Source: Tubulanus polymorphus (Eukaryota; Nemertea; Palaeonemertea; Tubulaniformes; Tubulanidae). Taken from it: 64,000 nt of DNA. A program made the position numbers and the translations under genes. The notes under the pieces were generated by a model that did not search any database, was not told where the DNA came from, and saw only the letters and a program-made list of their open reading frames with translations. The stretch is from positions 8,303,414 to 8,367,413 of the forward strand of contig NC_134034.1 in NCBI RefSeq assembly GCF_964204645.1, read 5' to 3'. This document shows, piece by piece, positions 22,541 to 48,647 of this stretch (position 1 is the first letter of the stretch; every line of letters starts with the position of its first letter).

Positions 22541-24001
22541 TATTCAATAAGTCCAACACAGTCGTTGAAATTCTTGGATAAGCAACACTCAACCTGCGAA
22601 AAGTTGACAAAATTCAGATCAACTGGGAAAGGGAATAGTTTGCCCAAGAAAACACGATCCTATCGACTGAGGCACAAAGCAGGTCTTGATATCGAATTAC
22701 CATACAATACCTTTCGAAAACGGTGTTTTGTAACCAATAACAACACACCTGAATTGAAGAATATCTGCAAACACGAATGGACCGCTCAGAAGGAAAGCTT
22801 CACATATGAGGCAAATGGAAGCTGTGGGTCCAAGGACGTCGATGTATGTCTAAGCCAAATTCATAAAGTCTGGCCGATTCACCGTGGATCAAAAAATCTC
22901 GAAGATTCAAAATGTCTACCGCCGTTCGCAGATATTTCAAAATTAGACTCGAATAGAGATACAGCAGTCAATGATTTTAAGAAGCTGTTACTCAAAGGCA
23001 GACAATATGAGGCGCACTGCTTGTTTCTGAAGGCGCAAGAAGTTGACTACTACCGTATAAATGATGCACATTTTGGTGCACTCGGTTCTAATGCGTCTAA
23101 AATACCACTATCGGAAGACTACGACTTCGTAAAACCTAGCACCTTTAAGGATGGCATTCATGAAAAGATCAGCTCTTTTCCACCGTCCACTCCTATAGAC
23201 TCTGGCCGTCCTAAAATCTCCATGACCCTGAAACTAGGTCACGGCTCATTCAGTAACGTTTATTTAGGAACATTTCGTGATCGCCCTGTAGCTTTGAAGT
23301 TATTTTTCAACAGGAATGTTAAATCGCAGCAGGTAGCTAAAGAAATCTACATTCACGCATATAAAATGAAACCATTACAGAAAGATATACCGGAGCTATA
23401 CGGCGTTGCCTTTCTATCGAATTCTAGCGAATTTTTTCAATTCGCCATCGTCAGCGAATTAATATTCTGCCCTGAACTTGGTCAGTTCGGTCGGTCCTTA
23501 CACACTTTACTAGAAGAAGATGGTAAAAGGTATAGGTGTCCTGGTCGGTTGTGCCCCTTGTTGAAAAAGTGCGACTGGTTACTTCTGACGATAGACCTCG
23601 TATCAGCCGTCAAACGAGTACATTCGATAGGTATCTCTTTAAATGACATCAAGCCAGATAACGTACTCCTGCGAGTTCGAAAAAGCGGCCACCTGCAGCC
23701 TGTTTTGATCGACTTCGGTTCTGCTACATCGGGTCACAGCCAAAACTTTTATTCACTTCGGGTTGCTTATAGCAAACGAGAAATATTCGCCAACAAATAT
23801 CCGCACTTAGCACCTGAGGTATATGACGGCAGGCATTCTACGCGGGAATCGGATATATACTCACTGGGGAGAATACTGCTGCAAATTGTCCGCAAAATTG
23901 GTCTACCAATCTATGACGTTGCATCCAATTGTTTACACACCGATCCAAAAAGGCGTCCAACGGCCGAAGTCATTGAAGAAGTATTGCTGAAGAAAATGTA
24001 A
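22541..24001 (+). CDS. Protein kinase, non-RD type, large 3' exon
   Basis: One open exon of 486 codons begins right after a splice acceptor (ATCGTTTCAG, ending 22540). No ATG occurs in frame before residue 228, so upstream exons must exist. Residues 1-225 match no domain I know. The kinase domain follows: Gly-loop LGHGSFSNVYLG (about 231-242), VALK lysine (253), catalytic loop SLNDIKPDNVLL (Asp at 369), IDFGSA, LAPEVYDG and a terminal DPKRRPTAEVIEE. The usual HRD reads LND: the catalytic Asp is kept but His and Arg are replaced, making it a non-RD kinase. Metal-binding Asn and DFG are intact, so activity is likely. Substrate and family are unknown. Confidence 0.82.
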   Translation, partial: YSISPTQSLKFLDKQHSTCEKLTKFRSTGKGNSLPKKTRSYRLRHKAGLDIELPYNTFRKRCFVTNNNTPELKNICKHEWTAQKESFTYEANGSCGSKDVDVCLSQIHKVWPIHRGSKNLEDSKCLPPFADISKLDSNRDTAVNDFKKLLLKGRQYEAHCLFLKAQEVDYYRINDAHFGALGSNASKIPLSEDYDFVKPSTFKDGIHEKISSFPPSTPIDSGRPKISMTLKLGHGSFSNVYLGTFRDRPVALKLFFNRNVKSQQVAKEIYIHAYKMKPLQKDIPELYGVAFLSNSSEFFQFAIVSELIFCPELGQFGRSLHTLLEEDGKRYRCPGRLCPLLKKCDWLLLTIDLVSAVKRVHSIGISLNDIKPDNVLLRVRKSGHLQPVLIDFGSATSGHSQNFYSLRVAYSKREIFANKYPHLAPEVYDGRHSTRESDIYSLGRILLQIVRKIGLPIYDVASNCLHTDPKRRPTAEVIEEVLLKKM

Positions 24002-24544
24002 TTTCGTTCATTTTTCCGCGTTTTTCATGATATTCTCGGCGATTTATCTGTCGAAAACAGGAATTTGTATTACTTGTCAATTTGTATCAATTCGGCAAAT
24101 TTATCCAGTATATAGCCTCCACAAAAAGCAAAGAAGGTGTGTTTCCATTTTACCCCAGTTAATCGCGTGACAAATTTTTCGCTTTCGTATTCGGAATCAA
24201 GTTCATCGGCAGACACTTTGATGGATTTAATTGATATCTGGTTTTCGCTTCATACTCGAGATATGGCAGACGGAAAGTTTCTATCAAAATCATATAAAAT
24301 ACTTTTAGGCAGCCAAGTAAATTTTCTTATTTTGGATTTAAAACTTGCAGAGACCCTGTAGTAGAAATCGATATCCTCCTAAGTTTTCGAATGGACTGGA
24401 TACGAGGAAAAAGACACTGCCAGCATGTATATGATATGCGCATGTCACACCATATTTTTGTGCTAGCAAATCAGACGGGGAGATGCGGGCGCATTTATAG
24501 CTAGCTCTATGCTCTTGGTCAATAGTTGTGCGTCTACGATCGCA
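24002..24544. other. Intergenic between kinase and lipoxygenase genes
   Basis: No gene recognised; the open frame at 24137-24361 has no motif. An in-frame upstream ATG at 24509 would add 12 residues to the lipoxygenase. Confidence 0.3.
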
Positions 24545-39506
<14,962 letters not shown>

Positions 39507-39813
39507 CTAAAACTTCTACTGTGGATGGCCACATGAAACGTCGTTTGTGACCACATTCATGTGATGCCGTAAATGGAATTTATACAAGAAGTATGAACAT
39601 TGCTATTGTGAATGAAAGACATCGTACAATTGAAAATTAACGAAAAGATATAAAAGTATACAGTTCTAATACAAAACTAAAGCTGGTATTTTGCGATCAA
39701 TTTCAACAGGCTGTATTGAAATCTCATACACAACTTGGAATTCCTGGAAAGATTTCCTTATCGCTGGTTTCTCATCCAACCACTAGCACCATGAGGAGAG
39801 AATCCCACAATGA

Positions 39814-39998
39814 TAATAAAAAGTCCGAAAATGAAACTTCGAGATAGTAGTTTATTTCAACGTTTCGACTATATCCTAATAGTCATCTTCGAATAAAAAG
39901 TCCGAAAATGAAACTTCGAGATAGTAGTTTATTTCAACGTTTCGACTATATCCTAATAGTCATCTTCGAAGATGACTATTAGGATATAGTCGAAATAT
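39814..39998 (-). repeat. Dimeric 77-bp repeat with hammerhead-like core, plus inverted piece
   Basis: Two head-to-tail units of 77 bp (cores at 39861-39891 and 39938-39968) are followed by a partial inverted copy at about 39965-39995. On the minus strand each core reads AAGATGA, hairpin GACTAT-loop-ATAGTC, then GAAACG. That matches the order of a hammerhead core (CUGAUGA, stem II, GAAA) except in the first two bases. Such strings are typical ends of Penelope-like elements. Likely a terminal relic of a second Penelope-like family. Confidence 0.5.
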
Positions 39999-40042
39999 AC
40001 GAATACGAATACGAATACGAATACGAATACGAATACGAATAT
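39998..40042. repeat. (ATACGA)n hexanucleotide microsatellite
   Basis: About seven tandem copies of ACGAAT, directly after the Penelope-like relic. Confidence 0.9.
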
Positions 40043-40438
40043 TTATTTACACTCCAACCATTTCCATGTTATATGGAGGAAAACAGTATTTACAATAATT
40101 ACATAAACAGTAATAAAAGCTACAAAACTTAATTAACTGGTCTCACACTTATGTACAAAATATACTATTTACTATTTACAATACATATATTTACAATACA
40201 TACACTACCGGAGGGATTTATATACATGTAGACCTATTTTGATGAATTTAGCCATATTTAAAACGTAATGTTGAACACGGCCTCTACCGGTATATAGATT
40301 AACACGCTAACCCCAAATTTTATCTTCATTTTGTCATCGGATTTAGCAAACTCTTGAGATTTATTGGTCAGACTCTGGAAATGGTACTTAATATTTGATA
40401 CACAGGCGACGCTTTTATTCCGCGGGAATCATTGACAT

Positions 40439-40690
40439 AAGCCGCGATCACACGAGCATATTTGGCCCGAGCAGAAAGGTCGGACCAGGCCCGAGCCCAA
40501 TTTAAGCACCAGACAAATGTTTGCGTTTGAATTGCAACTGGCACCGGAAATGATCCACTTCGCTTTGTTTGAGCATTGTTTAGTATGGAGAGAATGGTTT
40601 GCGCTCTCTAATTAGGCACGGGCCAAATTTGGCCGAGCCTGATCCGTGACAATTTGGACCGGGCCAAATCGTCTCCGGTGATCGCGGCTT
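40439..40690. mobile_element. 252-bp element with 13-bp terminal inverted repeats
   Basis: Ends AAGCCGCGATCAC and GTGATCGCGGCTT are perfect complements. The interior has repeated CGGGCCAAAT and GGCCCGAGC words. No convincing target duplication. A non-coding MITE; superfamily not assigned. Confidence 0.65.
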
Positions 40691-41934
40691 TAATCACGCT
40701 AGTCACTGCGAACTGAAAGAGTGAGGAACAGTTTACCCCGCCCCAGTTACAACTGTTACACTACACATTCGAAACAATAGGGAAGTCCCCAGTTACCAGG
40801 CGCCATATTGAGGCATTGTTGGACAGATGTTAACAGTTTTTAAACTAAAACCTGTGGCGCGATTAATTGTCGTCCATCCCCCTATTGGTACAAAATGTAA
40901 ACTTATTTCATTTTTCTCGGCCTGCAACCTTCGAACACAGTTACGTTTAAAAAAGATACGTTACTTTTAGGAAGTTGCCTCAGAGAATCGTTAATTTTGT
41001 GTCATCGGTTGTAACTTGATAATTCTTTGCGATGCAATGTCTAATTTTTCACTGAAGATTGTAGCTGAGGATCTTGTCGATACTGCATTCGTAAAAATAT
41101 CCTCATAGAAACGCGCGTGGCTATGTAGTTGAGTCAAGCGCAAAGCGCGCGCCAGTGGTTGACCGTCGATTTTCTGCAATTACACAACGCTATTTTCATG
41201 GAGATTTGTCAAATGTTAAGGATCTGTTTGGATTCGCAAATCATCGTTTGATTGCTTCCTTGTTGAAGTGAGGGTACTTGCTGTCTATCCAAGGTCATAA
41301 GATTTGCGACGATGTTTGACGTTCGCACAGACCGATTGTTTTTGTTGAAATGCTGCATCTTTGCATTTAAGTGGTGTCACCTAGACTCGGTTATCCTCTA
41401 TTTATATTGATATGATATCATATTGATGTTGTCGGCTTTATCGCCGATTAGTGGCAACTAGCGGCCTACGAGAGGCCGCCAGTTGCTGCTCTATCGGTTC
41501 GACATAAGCCGGCTTGTGACGGCAACCCGACGCCTACGGACTCGTCGCAAGCCGAATCCGGCTAGTTGCCCATGTTCTCCTCCGGCCTACGGTAGGCGTA
41601 CAGTTGCTTTCATAAGCTCATCTGCGACGCGACGGTACTGAGCGCAAGGGTTCCAGCCAATAAGAGACCGTATATACATAGTACAAATTATGACCGCTAG
41701 TTAGCGTCATTCGTAATTAGTCATAAACTTTCAAATTGAAGTATTTCGAAACGTAAACCAAACCTACAGCACGGCAGATGACTGGACCGAAGATCTAGAA
41801 GCGAAATTGGTAAAATTATGGTGAGAGCGGCCATCTTTATATGATCTCGCTAGCACATTGTATTCAAAACAGAATGAGAAAGATAAAGATCTTAAAGAAA
41901 TAGCTTTTCTAATAGAAAAATATTTCCCAATAAT
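40691..41934. other. Gene-poor stretch
   Basis: No gene recognised. A GC-richer patch at about 41440-41610 holds several short hairpins around GCCTACG words (for example GCCTACGGTAGGC). AGGCGCCAT near 40799 resembles the arm of the element at 30783-32540. Confidence 0.3.
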
Positions 41935-42718
41935 TCAATAGAAATCTAATTTATCCTCAAAATGCTTAACACGTGACCATCCGAGCCGTTGCTGTTGCCA
42001 GTAATCATAATAGCTTTCCAATAGAAATATATTTCCCAATAATTCAAAATAATCACAGGCACTTGAATATGGGCTTTGACGTTGTTGGTGCGGTAAAAAT
42101 GATAAAATTTACCGTAATCTACGATAAAAACACCACCGGGGTTGCCATCATAATCATCCATGATGCAACTGTTTTAACCATGATCCAATAGCCACCCGTC
42201 ATTCAACTATACTATATAGAAAGGTTGGAAACAAATATGGGGACAGATGACGTCACAGCACTCCCGAAGAGGCGTCGCGAATTTTTAAAAATCAATTTTG
42301 TTGCCAGTTAAAATCTTAAACGGAGCTAAAACAGTGTCAATGTTTCCAAAAAATCATCTACAATTGAAATAATGGGCGCTCCTTATATTTCAGAATTAAA
42401 ATTGACACGACGGCAATCGTCGGCAGTGTTCGGCTGTCCCGATAATTGCGGGTAGATTTAAGCATTACGGAGATAGGAGCGTTTCCAGCCTTTCTGTATA
42501 GTATAGTTAAACGACGGCAACGCGTTGCATCATGGGTAAATTCATAATGAAATATGGCAGATTATCGATCGAAGTCAGGATTAAAATATCGCTGGTGAAT
42601 TATAAATATTTATCCATTATCAAAGCCCATATTCAAGAGCCTGTGAAATAATTCAAATTTATCCACAAAATGCTTATCACGTGACCATTTGAGCCGTTGC
42701 AGTTGCTGGTAATCGCAA
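41935..42718. repeat. Diverged direct repeat flanking an inverted-repeat element
   Basis: A ~70-bp block (AAAATGCTTAACACGTGACC, GAGCCGTTGC, then TAATC) at 41935-42012 recurs at 42650-42718 on the far side of the element at 42054-42645. Confidence 0.6.
42054..42645. mobile_element. Short inverted-repeat element (copy 2)
   Basis: Ends CACAGGCACTTGAATATGGG and CCCATATTCAAGAGCCTGTG, as in the element nested at 12769-13411. The interior also corresponds (TATACTATA..GAAAGG, CCCGATAATTGCGGGTAGA). A 7-bp duplication AAATAAT flanks it at 42047-42053 and 42646-42652, the same duplication length as copy 1. Confidence 0.8.
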
Positions 42719-45093
42719 CCAACATAAGCAGGGAAGCAACTGAGAGGATGTCATATCCCGATAGTCGGCCTCAGTTGCTGCGAATCGGAGCGCAGTCGAC
42801 GAAAATGTATGAAAATGTAGATCGCGATGAGTTACCTAAAATATCTGTTCAATGTGGTCATATTTATTGTAGTAGTGAAAATTGTATCATCCGGATGGTA
42901 TAGAATTGTATTATTTAAAAATCTGCATCGAATCACACCGATTCGCCAAACGAAAATTACCGAAATGTTAAATATCGATCCGGGAAATTGGGAAGTAATT
43001 TTATGATAAACATATTGATAATCGGTAAAGTGATATGCATTGTAAATTGTTACGCAACTGTTCCGGCAACAGCTTCAAAGTTAGTATTTTTGAGGATGAA
43101 AAGTTTTCCAAACAGTAAAAAGTCATTTCCTAATGAGTAATAACAGTTTATTGACATGATCTGTGTGTTCTTTAATCGTATATTTGAAAAACTAAACGAC
43201 ATTTGGCCGCCAAGAACACATATCCAAGACTTCTGCGATTGGGGTGGACAACAAACCGCAATTTGTCACACTTATGATCAGGAATTCAGTAACAACCAAA
43301 ATTTTAGATAAAGGCTCATCTCATCTCCACTGTAAAATCAAAGCGCAACGACCCTCATGAAATCAGCAATGATTCCAAAATGGCTCATCGTTTATGTTAA
43401 AAATATGTAAATAAGTGGCTTGTAATTGATTAAACACTTTGTTTTTAATGAGCTTATAATTTCTCACTTGTAATTGTATAAGTGATGTATATGAATCTGT
43501 AGTTTAATCATTTGATTTAATTGTCCGTATTTCACCTGATGAGGGGGATATGCTACCAGAAATGCTCGCTGTCAATAAACTGTTCATCTCATCAGAAGGT
43601 TTGTATTGTTATAGCTTCTATGGTGAATGGGATCTTATCGTTGTGTACAAAATCACTACAATGTAGCACAAGGGTGTGCCCGCACCAAAACGATAATGTA
43701 TTTGGAAAGGTCACTTTCAGATCGCGTAAACCGATAAATGATCGCTCAACAAATTGTCCATGTTTAGGCTTAACAATGTACTGGACGCAAAGGGACTGTT
43801 AATTGTTTTAATGTGCTAGCGTAATTGGCTCATTCCACGTGAGAAAAATATTGTGGAAAGTAATTTATCTTCATTTAGTTGAATAAAAGGATATCTCAAG
43901 CGGTGAAATATAAAATTTCCCCACGTATTCTTCTTTAATAAAAAAACTTTGGTGTCGCAAAGTTGAGGGTTGTATGATGGCATGTAAATTACGTTACTGA
44001 ATGATTTCTCGAACTCTTTGAATTACAGCGAAATAGCCCACATAGTAGGTTATCAGAAATCATATGAAATCCATACTACAGAGGAATACCGAATTTGTGA
44101 GAGGCACTCTAATGACGACGAGAATTTGGATATATTTTTAGGCAGAAAATAAGTGTCTCGCATAGTTTGTGATTTCTATCATGTCAGAATACAAATCCTT
44201 TTTATTGTCGACTTAATACAAACGTGCAAACCATTATCTAACAGAAACACATCGATATTGGAGAAGTAAAATTGCAATGAATAAAGCTGTAAAGCAGGTT
44301 AGCAACGGTAACGTAATTAATGGATTTCCTGTGTATCATCATACTAATCTTTGAAAGACTTTTCGCTTTTAATGCTTTGACCTTTAAACAATGTCAAACC
44401 GCAAAAATCAGCAGTGCGACCGATACACATTTCATTTTGTACACATAGCAACACGAATTATGCTCTACCCCAAACACACAGTGTACAAACTGTAGTGAAC
44501 AAAGTAAACAGTAGTTGCCTATAATTATTCCAAATTAACAAATATTTGAATAGAATATTGAGTGTAAATACATTTCATAATATTCTGAATCCGTTACAAA
44601 TTAGACATAGTACAAGAAAAATATCTGTGAATGGTAACGTAACGTAATTTACCTCAAATCTCAAGTGAAGCACACATGCCTATTTTAAGCAGCCTTTGTG
44701 CTGAGATGATATTTCTTTTGAATTCATGGTAAACAATCGCAGTAACTTAAAAAACAACACAGTTTTCAACTAACTTTGATGGTACTGCTACAACACTGCT
44801 ACGTACTCGCACAAAGTAACACATTTCTCTGTTTAAATCGAAATGTTATGCATTCTGCGCCGCCCCAAACTCGAATTGATTCGGTGAGGTCATTGATACA
44901 TATGTATCGGTTTTTAGTACCAGGAAAACATCATTGTCATTACTATGAGTTAATGCAGTGAAAAGAATGACAATGAATACCATCGACGTTTTAACAAATG
45001 AACGTAACACCTGTTATACTAAAAGTGATTACTTTCGTATGTTTACACGTGTGTACGTATATATATTTTCAGACTATTGATTAACCGGCTAGA
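42719..45093. other. Stretch without recognised genes
   Basis: AT-rich, only short open frames, no motif, RNA gene or repeat that I could support. Confidence 0.3.
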
Positions 45094-45200
45094 CGCTTAG
45101 ATGATATCTACGAGCAATTATCTAATCTTAGATAGTTGCTCGTAGGTTAAACCAGGGAAGTGTGATGACAAGTGTCATCACACTTCCCTGGTTAAACGTA
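45094..45200. repeat. Two adjacent hairpins
   Basis: The first hairpin is CTACGAGCAA..TATCTAA with its complement ending TTGCTCGTAG (about 45109-45146). The second is ACCAGGGAAGTGTGATGAC with its perfect complement, a loop of about four bases (about 45150-45196). No function known. Confidence 0.75.
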
Positions 45201-45517
45201 TCAATGATCGTTTAGAATTCGTAATGTATAAGCGTTTGACTGAAACAAACAACGTGAAATGCATCATGAATGAATAAGTAATATAATTAGATATAAAGAT
45301 CATAGCGGGTATTGAAATTGCTGTTAACGAATCAATCTGAAAATGTAAGTCACGACTGCAAAAATGTTTCGGAGAGCGACCCGTCTTCATTTTCCTATGT
45401 ACGCAAGTGCCGTGGCATTTGAAGGCGCACGTATACGTGCTGACAATGTTTTGACATCGACTCAAATAGAATCATGTGTTACGTATGTTAATGTAGTTGA
45501 ATATTATTGCAAAGGCA

Positions 45518-47030
45518 GTAATTGTATAAGTCTTGTTCTAGATCAAAGGTCGAAAGGTCGAACTCATAAATAATAAAAGTTTTATTCTTCACTCACTCAA
45601 CCTTTCAACCTTTGATCTAGAACAAGACTTATACAATTACTCTAATAATTCCATATATATGAATAACATATAAATGAATATCATATATATGAAAATCAAT
45701 TTTTATAAAAATAAAAGTGTGAGTTGTGTGTTAGCATAATAACATATCAATGAATATCATATTTATGAATAATATTTAAATGAAATCAATTGTAATGAAA
45801 AATATGTATAATAAATGGAGAGAAAACAAATACATAGTGAATTCTTAAATAGAATTAAATATACTAGAAATGTAAAATCTGTAGATTATAAATTCAAATA
45901 GTTAACGGAATTAACTTTACATAAGAAATATGTAATTACAAATATTGAAACAATCACTAATAGATATGGTAATAAATTAGTTATTCACTTTGAATATGAA
46001 GGATTAAAAGGAAATGAATGTACACATATTCATATTCATATTAATATATAAATATAAGAGACGTATTCATATTAATATATAAAATAAATAAGAGACTCAT
46101 GTTCATATCAATATGAATAATCATTTTTATTTAAAAGAAATAAGAGACATATTCATATGCAATATCTATTTTTATATTAAAGAAATGAGAGACATAATCA
46201 TATTAATAAAAAATTTCTAAAAATACTCTTATTTCTTTTTTGTATTAATATGAATATGAATATGTGGCTCTTTTATTTTATATAAAATGCATATGAATAT
46301 GAATATGTGTCTCTCATTTCTTTTGTATAAAAATAAATAATAATATGAACGCGAGTCTGTTAATTTTTTTTGATAAAAATAAATATCAATATGAATATGT
46401 CTCTTAACTATTTTCTATATCAATATGAATATGAATATTAATATGAATATGAACATGAGTCTCTTATTTAATATATTTATTAATATAAAAATATGAATAT
46501 GAATATGAATATGTGTATATTTATTTCCTTTCAATCCTTCATATTCTAAGTGAAAAACTAAAATGATTACCGTATGTATTAGTGATTGTTTCAATATTTG
46601 TAATTAAATATTTCTTATGTAAAGTTGATTTTGTTAACTTTTTGAATTAAAATCTACAGATTTAACTCGTGTGGTAAGAATTCACTGTGTATTTGTTCAC
46701 TCTCCATTTATTATACATACTTTTTATTAAAATTGATTTCAATAATATATCATTCCTAAATATGATATTCATTGATATGTTATTATGCTAACACTTTACT
46801 CACACTTTCATTTGTTTTTAAATTGATTTTCATATATACGATATTCATTTATATGTTATTCATATATATGTAATTATCAGAGTAATTGTATAAGTCTTGT
46901 TCTAGCTCAAAGTTCGAAAGTTCGAGTGAGTAAAAAATAAAAATAAATTCGAGCGTGCGAGATTGTATTTTTATTTTTTATGAGCTCGACCTTTCGACCT
47001 TTGATATAGAACAAGACTTATTCAGTTACT
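45518..47030. mobile_element. 1.5 kb palindrome (foldback element)
   Basis: The two halves are inverted copies of each other over about 750 bp per arm, centred near 46274. For example GTGTTAGCATAATAACATAT at 45729 mirrors ATATGTTATTATGCTAACAC near 46790. Each end is itself a hairpin (45518-45640 and 46881-47029) built on GTATAAGTCTTGTTCTAG. The centre is rich in ATTCATATT repeats. No coding capacity. A foldback-type transposon is the best reading; no target duplication was found. Confidence 0.82.
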
Positions 47031-48073
47031 AACGGCGTCAAAAAGTAACCTCGATAGAGCCTACCCTCTGTTAGACAAACACCGACCAGTAAGGCCTATA
47101 CTTAGTGCGAGCAATCCAAGATGGCGTATTATTCAAAAAGAGCAGCAATTTTTAAGCGTCGTAGTGATCGAAATGATAATTGTGATATCTGACGCTGCCA
47201 ATCCCCCCTCCGATAGGCTACAGCGCAACAAATAATGACATTAGTGAAGTAAACAAGCCTTAAATGTGCTGGTAACCCAAGAAATGAATATAAAGTTTCT
47301 TAATTTCTAGAAAAACCGGTGATTGTGCACTTTCGTACCCCACGTTAAAATTCCCAATTTTGCCAAAACATACCCTTGTATTCACGATTACATGTGTTCA
47401 GCGGTCCGTAGGGAGTGGTAGGTGCTAGTCCAGAGGTCAAGTTGTATAAGTGATGTTGACTTCATTTCTACAATGTAATGATATTTTCGTCGTCTGATGA
47501 AGAAGATGGAGTCACCCGGAGCCAGCCGCACGTTTCTCAATTCAATCTCAATGATATTGTTTCAATATCAATGTATTTGTTCAGCCGCCTAGTATGAATG
47601 TTGAGAACGATAAAGTAATTATTCGACTTGGAAAAATGTAAAGATTAAAACAATTAGATCCGCTGTTCACCAGCCTGAGATACGTTACGCCGATGTGAAT
47701 TTTGAATGTGAACGCAATGCTGTCAATGTTGGAGTCAAATAATGAAATATTTAGCAAACGTGTATTAGGTATACTGTCGCTTTCTTTTGAATGAAGTTAC
47801 CTTATCATAAAAAGAGGACTCAAAGCAAACGAAACTGAACGTAATGAAAAACGTGAAATGGTCGCGATATCACTGTATGACACTGAAGAAAGCTCGCAGG
47901 GAATGCACATAAAAGACTGCAGTAATTAATTCAGCCGTTTGCCTCGGTGTGAGTTATGGAATGATAACTTAAAACGCCATGTAAACAATGCAACTAAAAT
48001 TGCATGAAGTGTTGCGTATTGTTGGCCCGCCGGTGAAATAAAAAAAGTATTTACATTCTGTAATGAAACGACA
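47031..48073. other. Stretch without recognised genes
   Basis: Only short open frames without motifs. Confidence 0.3.
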
Positions 48074-48365
48074 CAGGCGCGGATCCAGACTATCGTATCT
48101 GTAGCACGTGCTGTAGTCGCAGTTTGCAAATGCCGTTTAAAAATTTTTGTTTCGGGAAAAACGTAAATAAAAGGGCAAATTTCGCCAAAAATCTAAAAAA
48201 GGCACACGCAAATTGAATGTGAAGGCAAATGAAGTGGCGCGATAGCTATAAATGGCACTAAAACTCACTCGCTAGGCATTAATACTGGCCCTTTTCAAAG
48301 TTGGTGACCTTTTTCACTGTACTGTAGTCTTTGAATGGCTTTGAATGGCCCTGGATCCGCGCCTG
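48074..48365. mobile_element. 292-bp hAT-like non-autonomous element
   Basis: Ends CAGGCGCGGATCCAG and CTGGATCCGCGCCTG are perfect 15-bp complements and close to the CAGNGGCGGATCCAG ends common in hAT elements. No coding frame. A clear 8-bp target duplication was not seen (flanks share only GACA), so classification rests on the ends. Confidence 0.65.
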
Positions 48366-48647
48366 TGACAATAAGACGTATCGTGGAACGTAATGACAAG
48401 AGGAAAATCAATATGACGACCGTTCAATACTTACATAAAATAGTAAAAGTCCGTCTTCTGTATATCGTTGACATTTAATAATTAATTATGAAATCCGTGT
48501 AATGATTATGGTCGGAGAATAATCTTCATACAAGATACATTATAATGAAGTTGTGTTGTCGAAATAGATCCCGAAAATGAATTTCATATAGATTATTGTT
48601 TGTCCGATTGACGTAATCGTGTATAGATTCCACAGTAATGTTTGATA

